Below are positions 34,732 through 44,337 of a stretch of 64,000 nt of DNA, in pieces. Each line of letters opens with the position of its first letter. Within the stretch, counting starts at the first letter, position 1. The position numbers and the translations under genes were made by a program. The notes under the pieces were generated by a model that was not told the DNA's origin, did no database searches, and worked only from the letters and a program-made list of their open reading frames with translations. Source of the stretch: Bacteroidia bacterium (lineage in GTDB: Bacteria; Bacteroidota; Bacteroidia; CAILMK01; JBBDIG01); contig JBBDIG010000033.1 of the NCBI GenBank assembly GCA_040880525.1, positions 1 to 64,000 on the forward strand. The letters run 5' to 3'.

Positions 34732-34987
34732 TATGAACAGGAGGACAATCAACAAATTAAGGGCAGGCATTTTCGAAAAAATTCCCAGGGGGAGAACATC
34801 TACCAAACCAAACAACCGGAAGAAGTGAGTTGGTATGAACCAAGACCAGAAACGTCACTTAACTTTATTAATCAGTTCCACTTACCAAAAACAGCCAGGA
34901 TTATTGATCACAATTGACCACAGAACGCCCTTTGACACTATTCAAAATTTTGTGTTTTGTAGTTTTAAAAGATTACCATCCAAATAA
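34732..34987 (+). pseudogene. Class I SAM methyltransferase pseudogene with internal deletion
   Basis: The frame 34,792-34,914 reads ENIYQTKQPEEVSWYEPR followed by PETSLNFINQFHLPKTARIID, the start of a class I methyltransferase family of Bacteroidota whose next residues should be the GGG SAM loop. Instead, a stop follows. Immediately after, in the next frame (34,904-34,987), LITIDHRTPFDTIQNFVFCS and FKRLPSK appear, which is the family's C-terminus. The middle of the gene, roughly 130 codons by family length, is missing and the frame changed. The N-terminal frame has no ATG. The remnant lies directly before doxX. Confidence 0.7.
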
Positions 34988-34993
34988 ATAAAT

Positions 34994-35422
34994 ATGTTTC
35001 AAAAAATAATCGGTTCAGATTACTCAAAAACAACCATCCTTATTCGTTTAATGGTGGGGGCGGTGTTCCTTTCAGAAGGCATTCAGAAATTCCTCTTCCC
35101 TGCCATTCGCGGGGCAGGCCGATTTGAAAAAATAGGATTGCCAGAACCTGAATTCTTAGGCTCTTTCGTAGGAGGTTTTGAAATCTTGTGCGGGGCGTTG
35201 GTTTTAATCGGTTTGCTCACAAGGCTTGCCAGTATTCCTTTAATTATCATTATGCTTGTTGCCATTGCCACAACCAAGACAGATGTCTTGGCCAATCAGG
35301 GATTTTGGGAAATGATGCACGGAAGCAGGACGGACTGGGCTATGCTGCTCGGTAGCATTTTTCTACTGATAAAAGGTGGTGGTATGTTTTCACTGGATTG
35401 GTTTATTCTAAATAAAAAATAG
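34994..35422 (+). CDS. DoxX-family membrane protein
   Basis: 142 residues, four helices: ILIRLMVGAVFLSEGIQKFLFP (helix 1 with the family LSEGIQKF motif), EFLGSFVGGFEILCGALVLIGL, LIIIMLVAIATTK and DWAMLLGSIFLLI. DoxX proteins are small integral membrane proteins linked to respiration or redox stress, with limited functional data. Its last codon overlaps the GTG start of the next gene (TAGTG), so translation is coupled. A decayed paralogue lies at 49.4-49.9 kb. Confidence 0.87.
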   Translation: MFQKIIGSDYSKTTILIRLMVGAVFLSEGIQKFLFPAIRGAGRFEKIGLPEPEFLGSFVGGFEILCGALVLIGLLTRLASIPLIIIMLVAIATTKTDVLANQGFWEMMHGSRTDWAMLLGSIFLLIKGGGMFSLDWFILNKK

Positions 35423-36693
35423 TGACAGGTAAACAACCACTTGTAAAGGAACTTTTAAGGGCGCTTACATTAAAAGATGCTGTGGGCGTTGGGCTGGGTG
35501 CAATAGTCGGTGCAGGGATTTTTGTTGTTACAGGGGTCGCAGCGGGTGTTTCAGGGCCTGCTTTTATTGTAGGCCTTGCAATAGCAGGTATTATTGCTGC
35601 ATTTAACGGTTTAAGTTCTGCTCAATTGGCAGCCATCTATCCCCATTCTGGCGGCACTTATGAATATGGATACCGGTTAATCAATCCTGTTTTTGGTTTT
35701 TCTGCCGGCTGGATGTTTTTAATCAGTAAGCTATCTGCGGCAGGTGTCGTGGCCATCGGTTTTGGCAGTTATTTCTATCAATTAGTCCCGGTTTCCTCAC
35801 CTTTAATAATTTCTGTAGTTGCGGTTATCTTTCTTACCGCTGCCAACTATTTTGGTATTAAGAAAGCGGGGAAATTAAATCTTATAATTGTATCTATTAC
35901 GCTTCTTTCACTGGTCTATCTGGTATTTAGCGGAATTCCGGCTGTTAAGGCCGAAAACTTTAGGTCCTTTGCGCCTTTTGGTTTATCAGGAATTGCCGAA
36001 GCCTCAGCATTATTGTTTTTTGCATTTACAGGTTATGCAAGAATTGCAACATTGGCAGAGGAGGTTAAGGAACCTGAAAAGACTATTCCTAAGGCAGTTA
36101 TAATTACAATAGTATCAGCGATAATTCTTTATGCTGTGGTATCTGTTGTTGCGGTGGGTGTAATTGGGACAGCAAGCATGGCAGACAGCAAATCGCCTTT
36201 GCAGGTAGTTGCTGATGCTTTGACTACACCTGCTATAAGAACGGTTGTCACTATTGGCGCTTCTACAGCAATGTTGGGTGTTTTATTGAGCCAGATTTTA
36301 GGGATTAGCCGGATGATGCTGGCAATGGGCAGACGGCACGACCTACCACCGGTCTTTCAGGCAATCCACCGCAATTACCGGGTTCCGCATTTAGGGATTA
36401 TCATCACAGGTGTTGTTATCCTGCTCCTTACAATCTTGGGAACCTTTGAATTTATTGTTAGGGCCGCCACCTTTACAATTTTGCTTTATTACAGTATCAC
36501 CAATATTTCTGCCCTGCGACAACCCCGAAAAGAGCAAATATATGGCAGGGTAATTCCGGTTGTGGGGCTTATAGGATGTTTGAGTATGTCCGTTTCATTA
36601 CCCTTAAATGTCATAGCCTCAGGTATTGGGCTTTTAATAGCAGGATTTATATTGCGTTTTTTGATGCATACAATCTACGCTAAAAAAGAGTAA
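35422..36693 (+). CDS. APC-family amino-acid permease
   Basis: 423 residues, about 12 helices. The start is GTG at 35,422, in the overlap with doxX. LKDAVGVGLGAIVGAGIFVVTG is the helix 1 unwound segment of the amino acid-polyamine-organocation family; FAFTGYARIATLAEEVKEPEKTIPKA is the conserved helix 6 and loop. Likely imports an amino acid. The substrate cannot be told. Confidence 0.88.
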   Translation: MTGKQPLVKELLRALTLKDAVGVGLGAIVGAGIFVVTGVAAGVSGPAFIVGLAIAGIIAAFNGLSSAQLAAIYPHSGGTYEYGYRLINPVFGFSAGWMFLISKLSAAGVVAIGFGSYFYQLVPVSSPLIISVVAVIFLTAANYFGIKKAGKLNLIIVSITLLSLVYLVFSGIPAVKAENFRSFAPFGLSGIAEASALLFFAFTGYARIATLAEEVKEPEKTIPKAVIITIVSAIILYAVVSVVAVGVIGTASMADSKSPLQVVADALTTPAIRTVVTIGASTAMLGVLLSQILGISRMMLAMGRRHDLPPVFQAIHRNYRVPHLGIIITGVVILLLTILGTFEFIVRAATFTILLYYSITNISALRQPRKEQIYGRVIPVVGLIGCLSMSVSLPLNVIASGIGLLIAGFILRFLMHTIYAKKE

Positions 36694-36799
36694 AGTCCGC
36701 CCATAATCACTATTATGTTTACCCCATAGCCCACAGTTTAACCGTAGGAATAGTAATCGAATTTACGTCCAACCATTTTTAATGATTTTGAAAAAATAA

Positions 36800-38146
36800 T
36801 TATGAACCGGTATAATTAAAAGGGGTGATTTGCAGCAATTCCTGTTTAATGGTTTCGTCTACTTTCAGGGTATCAATAAATTCATGGATGCGCTCCTTAG
36901 TTATTTTGTCACCGGTGCGGGTCAGAGATTTCAGGGCCTCGTACGGTTTGTCGTAGCCCTCGCGCCTCAGGATGGTTTGAATAGCTTCCGCTACCACGGC
37001 CCAGTTGGCTTCAAGGTCAGCGTTGATTTTTTCGTGGTGTACGGTGAGTTTCCCCAGGCCCTTCAGCAGCGATTTCCAGGCGATAAGGCCATGGGAAAGC
37101 GGGACGCCAATATTGCGCGTAACAGTACTGTCAGTAAGATCGCGTTGCAGGCGGCTAACCGGCAGCTTCCGGGCAAGAAACTCAAGTAGTGAATTGGCCA
37201 GCCCCAGGTTTCCTTCTGCGTTCTCAAAATCTATGGGATTTACCTTGTGCGGCATGGCAGACGAGCCTACCTCGGTTTCCTTAATTTGTTGCTTAAAATA
37301 ATCCTGCGACACATACAGCCACATATCCTGAGAGAAATCCATCAGGATAACATTCAGCCGCTTCAGATTGTCGAAAATAGCCGCCATATTATCATAGTGC
37401 TCAATTTGGGTGGTGGTCGGCTGCCGCCTGAGTCCAAGCTTTTCGCGGGCAAATTTTTCCGCAAAAGCCGGCCAGTCTGTTTCCGGGTAAGCCACCGTAT
37501 GGGCATTGAAATTCCCGGTGGCGCCCCCCATTTTACAGCAATGTGGCAGCGTTTGCAGCAATGACAACTGTTCTGAAAGCCGCTCAGCAAATACCGCTAT
37601 TTCCTTTCCCAGGCGCGTAGGGCTTGCAGGCTGGCCATGCGTTCGCGCCAGCATCGGGATGTTTTTCCATTCTTCAGCCAGTTCTTTGAGTTTTGCAAGC
37701 AATTCATTTTGCAATACCGGGATGAGGACATTTTCCAGGGCCTCTTTTAACATCATCGGAATGGCCGTATTATTTACGTCCTGCGAAGTGAGCCCAAAAT
37801 GAATGAATTCGCTGCATGAGCTTAAATCTTCTGCTGCGAATTTTTCTTTGAGGAAATATTCCACAGCTTTAACATCATGATTTGTGATGGCTTCGATTTC
37901 CTTAATACGTTCGGCATCAGCCGTTGAAAAACTGCGATACATATTTCTAAGTACCTCAAATTTATCTTTCGGAAAATATTGAAGTTGCCGGAGCGGCATT
38001 TCGCAAAGTGCAATAAAATATTCTACCTCCACCCGCAGCCGGTAGCGGATCAGGGCCTGCTCTGAGAAAAAAGGAGCAAGTGGCTCTGCCTTGCTGCGGT
38101 AGCGGCCATCAATCGGTGAAATCGCATTTAATTCAGTTAACGGCAT
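36800..38146 (-). CDS. purB: Adenylosuccinate lyase
   Basis: Two steps of purine synthesis: cleavage of SAICAR and of adenylosuccinate, each releasing fumarate. The fumarase/aspartase signature SSAMPHKVNPIDFENAEGN is present, together with SSCSEFIHFGLTSQDVNNTAIP and TRTHGQPASPTRLGKE. The length of 448 and the MPLTELNAISPIDGRYRSK start match the Escherichia coli type. It stands alone on the minus strand. Confidence 0.95.
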   Translation of the reverse strand: MPLTELNAISPIDGRYRSKAEPLAPFFSEQALIRYRLRVEVEYFIALCEMPLRQLQYFPKDKFEVLRNMYRSFSTADAERIKEIEAITNHDVKAVEYFLKEKFAAEDLSSCSEFIHFGLTSQDVNNTAIPMMLKEALENVLIPVLQNELLAKLKELAEEWKNIPMLARTHGQPASPTRLGKEIAVFAERLSEQLSLLQTLPHCCKMGGATGNFNAHTVAYPETDWPAFAEKFAREKLGLRRQPTTTQIEHYDNMAAIFDNLKRLNVILMDFSQDMWLYVSQDYFKQQIKETEVGSSAMPHKVNPIDFENAEGNLGLANSLLEFLARKLPVSRLQRDLTDSTVTRNIGVPLSHGLIAWKSLLKGLGKLTVHHEKINADLEANWAVVAEAIQTILRREGYDKPYEALKSLTRTGDKITKERIHEFIDTLKVDETIKQELLQITPFNYTGS

Positions 38147-38468
38147 TTTTTAGCGTTAAAATGTTAAAATTTTAAATAAGAAAAACGTTTCCTTTTTTTG
38201 ACCTGATGACGATTGCAGCAGCACAATAAATTTCCCGCCTCAGGTATGTCGTTGCTTATTTTTCAGCAAAAATAGAAAATGCGGAGATGTATGATCAGAA
38301 TAAAAACAGGAGCCCCGGCCCCTAAATCTCCCAATGGGGGACTTGTTCAATGCCCTGCTCCATGATAGAACCAAACATTTACCCGAAATATGCCGTGATA
38401 ATTTGGGATTACCGTTTAAATTTAAAGGAAGGAAATTTCAGAATGTCCGTAACCAGTGAATCAGCACC
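38147..38468. other. Intergenic stretch with a C/G hairpin
   Basis: 322 bases between purB and the AsmA gene without a credible gene. It contains the segment CCCCTAAATCTCCCAATGGGGGA (about 38,320-38,342) with a short CCC-aat-GGG hairpin, of a kind scattered in Bacteroidota intergenic DNA and weakly like the korA-korB spacer hairpin. The rest shows nothing distinct. Confidence 0.4.
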
Positions 38469-41381
38469 TTATTTAAACACATTTTTCAGCTTCTTCTTCG
38501 CCTCTTCTTTGGCTTTTTCTTCAGCCTCTTTGCGTTTTCTTTCAGCTTCCTCACGCGCCTTTTGTTCGGCTTCGCGCTTCTTGCGTTCCAGTTCCTCTTT
38601 TTGCTTGTCCAGTTCCTGACGCGCTTTGTCTTCGGCTTCCTGTTTTTTGTCGCCAATTACGTCCTCCACTTTCTCCTTTACGGTTTCGGTAACGTTTTCA
38701 ATCAGTCCTTTACCGGTTTGGCTGAGGTCAAGGGATATTTGCGGATTGTCCGTTGTGCCGGTCATTTTTGCAATCACCTTCACCTTATCTCCGGATGAAA
38801 GTTTTACATCGCTGCCCAAAGCCTGCGTCAGCAACTGGTTGGCCTGGGCCTTCATTTCGCCAGCGGGAACGTCCATTGCAATATTATAGGCCAGTGTTTT
38901 GTCAATTCCGCTGGAGCCTGTGATTTCAAAATCCGTTTCTTCAACATCAAAAGTGATGGGCTCTTTCAGTGAAAAACGGCCATTGCTGATCTCATAAGAA
39001 GGCTTGATGCCGGTAAGCACAAGTTGTTTGTATTTTGGCATATTGAGCTTTTTTGCCAGCCGCTGGAGCGGGACGAAATTTTCGATCACCGCTCTTTCTA
39101 TTTCGAGCTTTCCATCGCTTGTCAGTGTAGACCAGTCCGGCATAAAATCCTTGCCCAGCACGGAGTTGAAACTCACCTGCCCGTCAAAATTTCCCGTTAA
39201 GTTTTCAGCAATCGGCAGAAATTCTCTGACCGTGGCGAAAGTCTTGAAAGCCTCGCCTATGCCAATATTTTCCAGCATCATATCAAATGAAACGTCCGCC
39301 TGCTCAGAAGTAGGCGTGGCATAGCTTCCGCTGGCCAGAAAGCTTCCGCCAAGCGTATTCATCCGCATATCCACCAATTGCGCTCTTTTATTTTTTATAA
39401 TGATAATACCCGCCACATTTTCCATTACCATATCCTGAAAGAGTACTTTTTTCATAAAAGCATCAAGCGTGAAATCAATGTAGCCTGGAATCTCAAAGAG
39501 CTCATAAGTCGCTGTATCCGCCCCTGCAGTTTCAGTGGTGGCGGCTGTTCCTCCTTCTTCTTCCTCCATCCACGGGTTCAGGTCAATCAGGTCAGAGCGC
39601 AGCCGCATGGTGCCGGTTACCATTCCCTGGTTCAGTCCCACATTTCCCTCAATGTCACGCAAGTCAATGTGCTGAAATACGACCTGCTTCATGCTTGCCT
39701 CAAGATTGAAATTAATATTCCGGGGAATCTCAAATTCTTCGCTTTGACCGACATCTTCGGCAGTCTGATTTCTTGCTGTTTGCTCAGTGGCAGTGGTTTC
39801 ACCAGTTTCTTCCTCCTCAATCCAGGGGTTAAGGTTCAGGTAGTTCGATTGCACATTCAGGGAGCCGGTGAGTGTTTTATCCTGAAACAGGTAAGCGATA
39901 AGATTGTCCAGGCGTCCGCTGGCGCTAATGTCGCTTTTGCCGGAAGTGGCCTTCATATCGCGCAGTTCTGCGTGCTGTGGCGAAAAGATGAGTTGCATAT
40001 TGCTCATGCCTATTCGCTCCGGCATATCGTCAGAAGAATATGCAAGATTGCTGACCCGGATTTCTCCACTTGCATTAAACTGTTCGTACTGCTCATTTTC
40101 GAGGCTGCTCATGCGGCCTTTTATCTCCAGGTCAGCCATCACATCTCCTGAGAGTTCGGTGTTTTCTTCCAGCTTCACAAAACTGTTGACGGCTCCCAGC
40201 GCAATATTGCCTTTTGCAGCAGCATCAAGGTAAAGATCTCCCATGGGTTCACGAACGAGGATGCGGGCATCAAACGGCTGCCCGGCCATTTCTGCATGGA
40301 TCTGCTGCACGTTTATCACCATATCTTCCAGGCCCGGAGAACTGCTTTTAACCGATGCATTTACCTGCACGTCTCTCACTGCCTGCGGAAGATCAGGATA
40401 TTGGAACATTCCGTCTTTCACGTTCATTTCAATATCGAAAGCCGGATAGGATTGCTCATTATATGTTCCGTTTACCTGGCCGCTGAAGGACATTAATCCT
40501 TCGGCTTTCAAATCGTCAAAGTCCTTCTGATAAATGGTGGGAATTAATGACAACAGGCTCTTGAAAGTAGCGTCTTTGGTGGCAAAGCTGATGTCCATGT
40601 CAATATCTTCGGCAGGCATGGCGAGCCAGCCATTAAAGCTAAGTGGCAGGTCGTTGAGACGCAATTCATTTTCTTCGAAGTCGAAGCGCAATGAATCAAG
40701 GTTGATGCGCATGGCGGCATTGAGTTCCGTTTTGACATCATCCAGGTAAGCAATGCCTTCATAAATGAATTGCGTTTTTTCAGCGGTGAGTTCAGTTTTC
40801 AGGTTTACGATGGTTTCGGTAAAGTCGCCACTGCCGGAGTTGTCCAGGCCAAAGAGGCCCATTTTCATTCCCAGGGAACGGTCGTCATACACGATGGTGG
40901 CTTTGTTTATTTCCCAGTGTTTCAGGGTAAATTTCATAGTGCCTTCAGCCGGGATGGTATCGGCTGCCGCGGCTTCCTCATCGGTTTTGGCAATGTCCCA
41001 ATTGGATTTGCCGCTGGGCAGCACTTTGGCATATATGATCGGGTTATCCAGCGTAAAGGAGTTGAGCTCCATATTATCACTGAAAACACTCATAATGTCC
41101 AGGCTTAACTGCAGTTGTTTGGTTTTCAAAAGCGTATCTCCGGCAAATGAATCTATATTGGCTACGTACAGGTCATCCATCGTGAGGGTTATATCCGGGA
41201 ACCGCCTGAACAGGCTGAGACCAATATCATTATCGAATTCCACCACTGCATTCAGGTTTTTGTTTGCCTCCTTTTTTACAATGGCCACAATTTTATCTTT
41301 AAATAAAAACGGAATAGCGATGGCTGCTGCCACCAATACAAAAAGCACAATTCCGGTGATGAGTACTATTTTTTTTAACAT
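38469..41381 (-). CDS. Large AsmA-family protein
   Basis: 970 residues with an N-terminal membrane anchor (IVLITGIVLFVLVAAAIAIPFLF). The body repeats a bridge-like domain of strands typical of AsmA/TamB relatives (NAVVEFDNDIGLSLFRRFPDITLTM, LDNPIIYAKVLPSGKSNWDI, the DUF3971-like stretches, EPITFDVEETDFEITGSSGIDKTLAYNIAMDVP). Two inner segments are near-duplicates: one near residues 510-560 and one near 590-640, each with LNPWIEEEE/LNPWMEEEE and NFNLEASMKQVVFQ/DFTLDAFMKKVLFQ. The last ~80 residues are a long Lys/Glu coiled coil. Role: outer-membrane biogenesis or phospholipid transport by analogy with AsmA. Confidence 0.85.
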   Translation of the reverse strand: MLKKIVLITGIVLFVLVAAAIAIPFLFKDKIVAIVKKEANKNLNAVVEFDNDIGLSLFRRFPDITLTMDDLYVANIDSFAGDTLLKTKQLQLSLDIMSVFSDNMELNSFTLDNPIIYAKVLPSGKSNWDIAKTDEEAAAADTIPAEGTMKFTLKHWEINKATIVYDDRSLGMKMGLFGLDNSGSGDFTETIVNLKTELTAEKTQFIYEGIAYLDDVKTELNAAMRINLDSLRFDFEENELRLNDLPLSFNGWLAMPAEDIDMDISFATKDATFKSLLSLIPTIYQKDFDDLKAEGLMSFSGQVNGTYNEQSYPAFDIEMNVKDGMFQYPDLPQAVRDVQVNASVKSSSPGLEDMVINVQQIHAEMAGQPFDARILVREPMGDLYLDAAAKGNIALGAVNSFVKLEENTELSGDVMADLEIKGRMSSLENEQYEQFNASGEIRVSNLAYSSDDMPERIGMSNMQLIFSPQHAELRDMKATSGKSDISASGRLDNLIAYLFQDKTLTGSLNVQSNYLNLNPWIEEEETGETTATEQTARNQTAEDVGQSEEFEIPRNINFNLEASMKQVVFQHIDLRDIEGNVGLNQGMVTGTMRLRSDLIDLNPWMEEEEGGTAATTETAGADTATYELFEIPGYIDFTLDAFMKKVLFQDMVMENVAGIIIIKNKRAQLVDMRMNTLGGSFLASGSYATPTSEQADVSFDMMLENIGIGEAFKTFATVREFLPIAENLTGNFDGQVSFNSVLGKDFMPDWSTLTSDGKLEIERAVIENFVPLQRLAKKLNMPKYKQLVLTGIKPSYEISNGRFSLKEPITFDVEETDFEITGSSGIDKTLAYNIAMDVPAGEMKAQANQLLTQALGSDVKLSSGDKVKVIAKMTGTTDNPQISLDLSQTGKGLIENVTETVKEKVEDVIGDKKQEAEDKARQELDKQKEELERKKREAEQKAREEAERKRKEAEEKAKEEAKKKLKNVFK

Positions 41382-41574
41382 AAAGTTTTAGTTTATTTAA
41401 TTACTGCTAAAAGATTTTTTAGGAATGTAATGTTTTAACCTAATGAATTTTTCAATTTAAATTAAAGAAATAAATGCTCGCAGAGCCTAATGCCGCTCAT
41501 AGGCAATTTTCAGCCCTTTTCTATAACAGCAGGAAAGGCATTCAGTTCTACCTGATTGAGTTTTCGATTTTAAA

Positions 41575-42066
41575 TTAAAGCTGTTTTATAAAAAAAGTTT
41601 CGCACCTGTGATGGCCGGTATTTCCAAGCGGTCCGATTATTTTCTCAAATCCTGCCGCTTGATAGAGCTTGTTGGCCTGCACCATGTGGGATAGGGTTTC
41701 GAGATAGCAACGTTTGTACCCCAGTTCTTTTGCAGCTTGCAGCGATTTGTGCAATAATGCTTTGCCGAGTCCCATCCCCCTGATTTCCTTGAGCAGGTAC
41801 ATTTTCTTTAGCTCGCAGATGTCAGGTTCTGCGCCTGCCAGCGGGCCTATACCCGCACCGCCCGAAAGCAAACCGTCAACTTCAGTAATAAAATAGGCGG
41901 CCCTTCCTGCGCTGTATGCCTCATACATGTTATTAACCTCCGCGTCCATTATTGAGAACCCTTCGCCCACGGCTCCGAACTCTGTCATAACTTTCCGGAT
42001 AACGGTCGCCATAGCAGCATTATCAGTCTTGCGAATAGGACGGATGAGTGGTGGTGTAGTTGCCAT
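41575..42066 (-). CDS. GNAT-family acetyltransferase
   Basis: 163 residues: ELKKMYLLKEIRGMGLGKALLHKSLQAAKELGYKRCYLET holds the acetyl-CoA loop (R-G-M-G-L-G-K) of the Gcn5-related family, with LYQAAGFEKI following. The acceptor is unknown. It lies 23 bases downstream of accA on the same strand and may share its transcript. Confidence 0.9.
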   Translation of the reverse strand: MATTPPLIRPIRKTDNAAMATVIRKVMTEFGAVGEGFSIMDAEVNNMYEAYSAGRAAYFITEVDGLLSGGAGIGPLAGAEPDICELKKMYLLKEIRGMGLGKALLHKSLQAAKELGYKRCYLETLSHMVQANKLYQAAGFEKIIGPLGNTGHHRCETFFIKQL

Positions 42067-42089
42067 GATGAAAGGTGAGGAAATGAAGT

Positions 42090-43046
42090 TTACTTTTCCT
42101 GATAAACACCCATTGCTGCGAATTTATTGATCCGCTGCTCTATCCTTTTTTCAGGATTTAATTTACCAACTTCCCGAAGATGCTTTTTGAGTTCGGCTTT
42201 AAGGGTGGAATACATTGTTGCGGGGTCATTATGCGCTCCGCCCAAAGGTTCCTTTATTATGCCGTCAATGAGTTTTTGTCCGAGCATTTTGTCAGCCGTA
42301 AGTTGCAGGGCTTCTGCCGCCTGTTCTTTATAATCCCAGCTTCGCCAAAGAATGGAAGAGCAGGATTCAGGCGAGATTACGGAGTACCAGGTATATTCCA
42401 GCATCAGTACGCGGTCTCCCACGCCAATACCGAGCGCTCCGCCAGAGGCACCTTCGCCAATAATGACGCAGATCACTGGTACTTTCAGCATGGTCATTTC
42501 GCGCAGGTTGCGGGCGATGGCTTCACCCTGGCCGCGCTCTTCAGCCTCCAGCCCCGGAGAGGCTCCGGGCGTGTCAATGAGCGTAATTATCGGTTTATTG
42601 AATTTCTCTGCCAGCTTCATCAGCCGCAGCGCTTTGCGGTAGCCTTCAGGGTTTGCCATTCCAAAATTGCGGAACTGGCGCATTTTAGTATTCTTTCCTT
42701 TTTGCTGTCCTATGAACATTACCGATTGTCCGTCAAGGTCAGCGAAGCCGCCTACCATAGCATGGTCGTCCGCTACATTCCGGTCTCCATGCAGCTCTAC
42801 GAAGCGGGTGGTGAGGTGCTCAATGTAATCCAGTGTGTATGGGCGTTCGGGGTGCCGCGAAACCTGCACTTTGTTCCATCCGCTAAGGTTGCTGTAAAGT
42901 TCCTGTTTCAGGACGTTTATCTTCTTTTCAAGGTCAGCAATGGTTTTATCGCTGAATCCTTTTTTGCCCTCGGCCAGTGATGCTTTCGCCACCACCAGTT
43001 GCTCCTCAAGATCCTTTACAGGTTTTTCAAATTCTAATACATGCAT
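42090..43046 (-). CDS. accA: Acetyl-CoA carboxylase carboxyltransferase, alpha subunit
   Basis: Transfers CO2 from carboxybiotin to acetyl-CoA in the first step of fatty-acid synthesis. Seen: the N-terminal [45 protein letters not shown], the oxyanion region [21 protein letters not shown], and [32 protein letters not shown]. The length of 318 residues is standard. The beta subunit accD is not in this window. Confidence 0.96.
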   Translation of the reverse strand: MHVLEFEKPVKDLEEQLVVAKASLAEGKKGFSDKTIADLEKKINVLKQELYSNLSGWNKVQVSRHPERPYTLDYIEHLTTRFVELHGDRNVADDHAMVGGFADLDGQSVMFIGQQKGKNTKMRQFRNFGMANPEGYRKALRLMKLAEKFNKPIITLIDTPGASPGLEAEERGQGEAIARNLREMTMLKVPVICVIIGEGASGGALGIGVGDRVLMLEYTWYSVISPESCSSILWRSWDYKEQAAEALQLTADKMLGQKLIDGIIKEPLGGAHNDPATMYSTLKAELKKHLREVGKLNPEKRIEQRINKFAAMGVYQEK

Positions 43047-43100
43047 TGAATAATGCTTTGGGTTGTTCCGGTAAAATAAAGGTGTATGAGCAAATAAGGT

Positions 43101-44270
43101 TTACTCCACCCAGTCAGCTATAAACACATTTGTGTTGCGTGTGCCTCCATTATTTCTGTTTGAACTGAAAACCAGCTTTTTTCCATCAAATGAAAACATC
43201 GGGAAAGCATCGAAAGTGGGATCATAGGTAATTTGTTTCAGACCCTTGCCATCCGTTTTGACCATAAAAAGATTGAACTGGAAACCGATATCGCTTGCAT
43301 GATTGGAAGAAAAAATAATTTTCTTACCAGACGGATGGAAGAAAGGAGCCCAGTTGGCTTTGCCCAGATCGGTTACCTGCTTCATGTTGCTGCCGTCCAC
43401 ATTACAGACGAAGATCTCCATTGCAGTAGGAGCCACCAGGCCATTTATCAGATAATCCTTGTACTTTTTTATTTCGGCTTCGGTTTTTGGCCGCGAAGCC
43501 CTGAATACCAGTTTTTTTCCGTCAGGTGAGAAAAATGCGCCTCCATCATATCCTAACTCTTCGGTTATCTGTTGCATGTTGGAGCCGTCAATATTCATTG
43601 TATAAAGTTCGAGATCACCGGATCTGTCAGAGGTAAAAACGATCTTATCTCCTTTGGGTGAAACGGTTGCTTCTGCATCATAGCCTTTCCTGTCCGTCAA
43701 CCGGTTCACGATTTCCCCTTTCAGATTCGCCACATAAATATCATAGTCCGGATAGATGGGCCAGAGATAATCGCCTCCCGGAGTGCGTTCCGGCTCTTTT
43801 GGGCAGAGGTCGCTCCCGGAACGTGTTGAGGCGTAGAGAATGAGCGTATCGCCCGGCAGGAAATAAGAGCAGGTGGTGCGGCCTTTCCCATCGCTCAGCA
43901 TTTGCGGACGGCCGCTGCGCATATCCTCCTCCGAAAGCGGAAAATAGAATATCTGGTCGCACTGAACGTCCCATCCCTTATAGTTGCTTTGGAATACGAG
44001 ACTTTGGTTATCAAAACTAAAATAGGCTTCAGCATTGTCTCCTCCGAAGGTGAGCTGCCGCAGGTTTGCCAGGTGTTCTTCTTCCGGATAGGCGAGGGTT
44101 GGGGTTGCCGTCATTTCTCCGAGAATATCGCTCAGGGAATCTGCAAGATCATCCACCGTCTTATCCTGGGCCTGCCTTTCTTCGGCTCTGCCGGCCTTTT
44201 TCTTTCCCCCGCACGAAGTTAATACAATGAACATCAGAGCTATTACGCTCCATAAACCAATAAATTGCAT
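43101..44270 (-). CDS. TolB-like propeller lipoprotein
   Basis: The start is taken as ATG 44,270 (MQFIGLWSVIALMFIVLTSC, lipobox Cys20); the earlier TTG at 44,288 falls inside the predicted -7 box at 44,286-44,293. The mature part is a WD40-like (PD40) propeller: GDNAEAYFSFDNQSLVFQSN, ATVSPKGDKIVFTSDRSGDLELYTMN, GGAFFSPDGKKLVFRASRP, NWAPFFHPSGKKIIFSSNHAS, DAFPMFSFDGKKLVFSSNRN. It resembles TolB and the propeller lipoproteins of Bacteroidota. Its partner is unknown. Confidence 0.85.
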   Translation of the reverse strand: MQFIGLWSVIALMFIVLTSCGGKKKAGRAEERQAQDKTVDDLADSLSDILGEMTATPTLAYPEEEHLANLRQLTFGGDNAEAYFSFDNQSLVFQSNYKGWDVQCDQIFYFPLSEEDMRSGRPQMLSDGKGRTTCSYFLPGDTLILYASTRSGSDLCPKEPERTPGGDYLWPIYPDYDIYVANLKGEIVNRLTDRKGYDAEATVSPKGDKIVFTSDRSGDLELYTMNIDGSNMQQITEELGYDGGAFFSPDGKKLVFRASRPKTEAEIKKYKDYLINGLVAPTAMEIFVCNVDGSNMKQVTDLGKANWAPFFHPSGKKIIFSSNHASDIGFQFNLFMVKTDGKGLKQITYDPTFDAFPMFSFDGKKLVFSSNRNNGGTRNTNVFIADWVE

Positions 44271-44285
44271 AGCCTTAATTTGGCG

Positions 44286-44293
44286 CAAAAGTA
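44286..44293 (-). promoter_or_regulatory. Putative -7 element of the TolB-like gene
   Basis: TACTTTTG on the minus strand (44,293-44,286) matches TAnnTTTG. It overlaps the upstream TTG, which argues for the ATG at 44,270 as start. No good -33 element is visible. Confidence 0.45.
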
Positions 44294-44337
44294 AATTATT
44301 TCCCTCCTAATCTTCCGTTATTGATTTGACGGGTGAA

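Noticed and set aside
34621-34815. Minus-strand frame of 64 codons
   Set aside because: It lies opposite the methyltransferase remnant and the -7 box; hydrophobic by chance and without a family match.
34733-34828. 31-residue basic peptide (ATG behind a TATTTTTG box)
   Set aside because: Its DNA is better explained by the methyltransferase N-terminus in the neighbouring frame (YQTKQPEEVSWYEPR); the start codon may be a relic.
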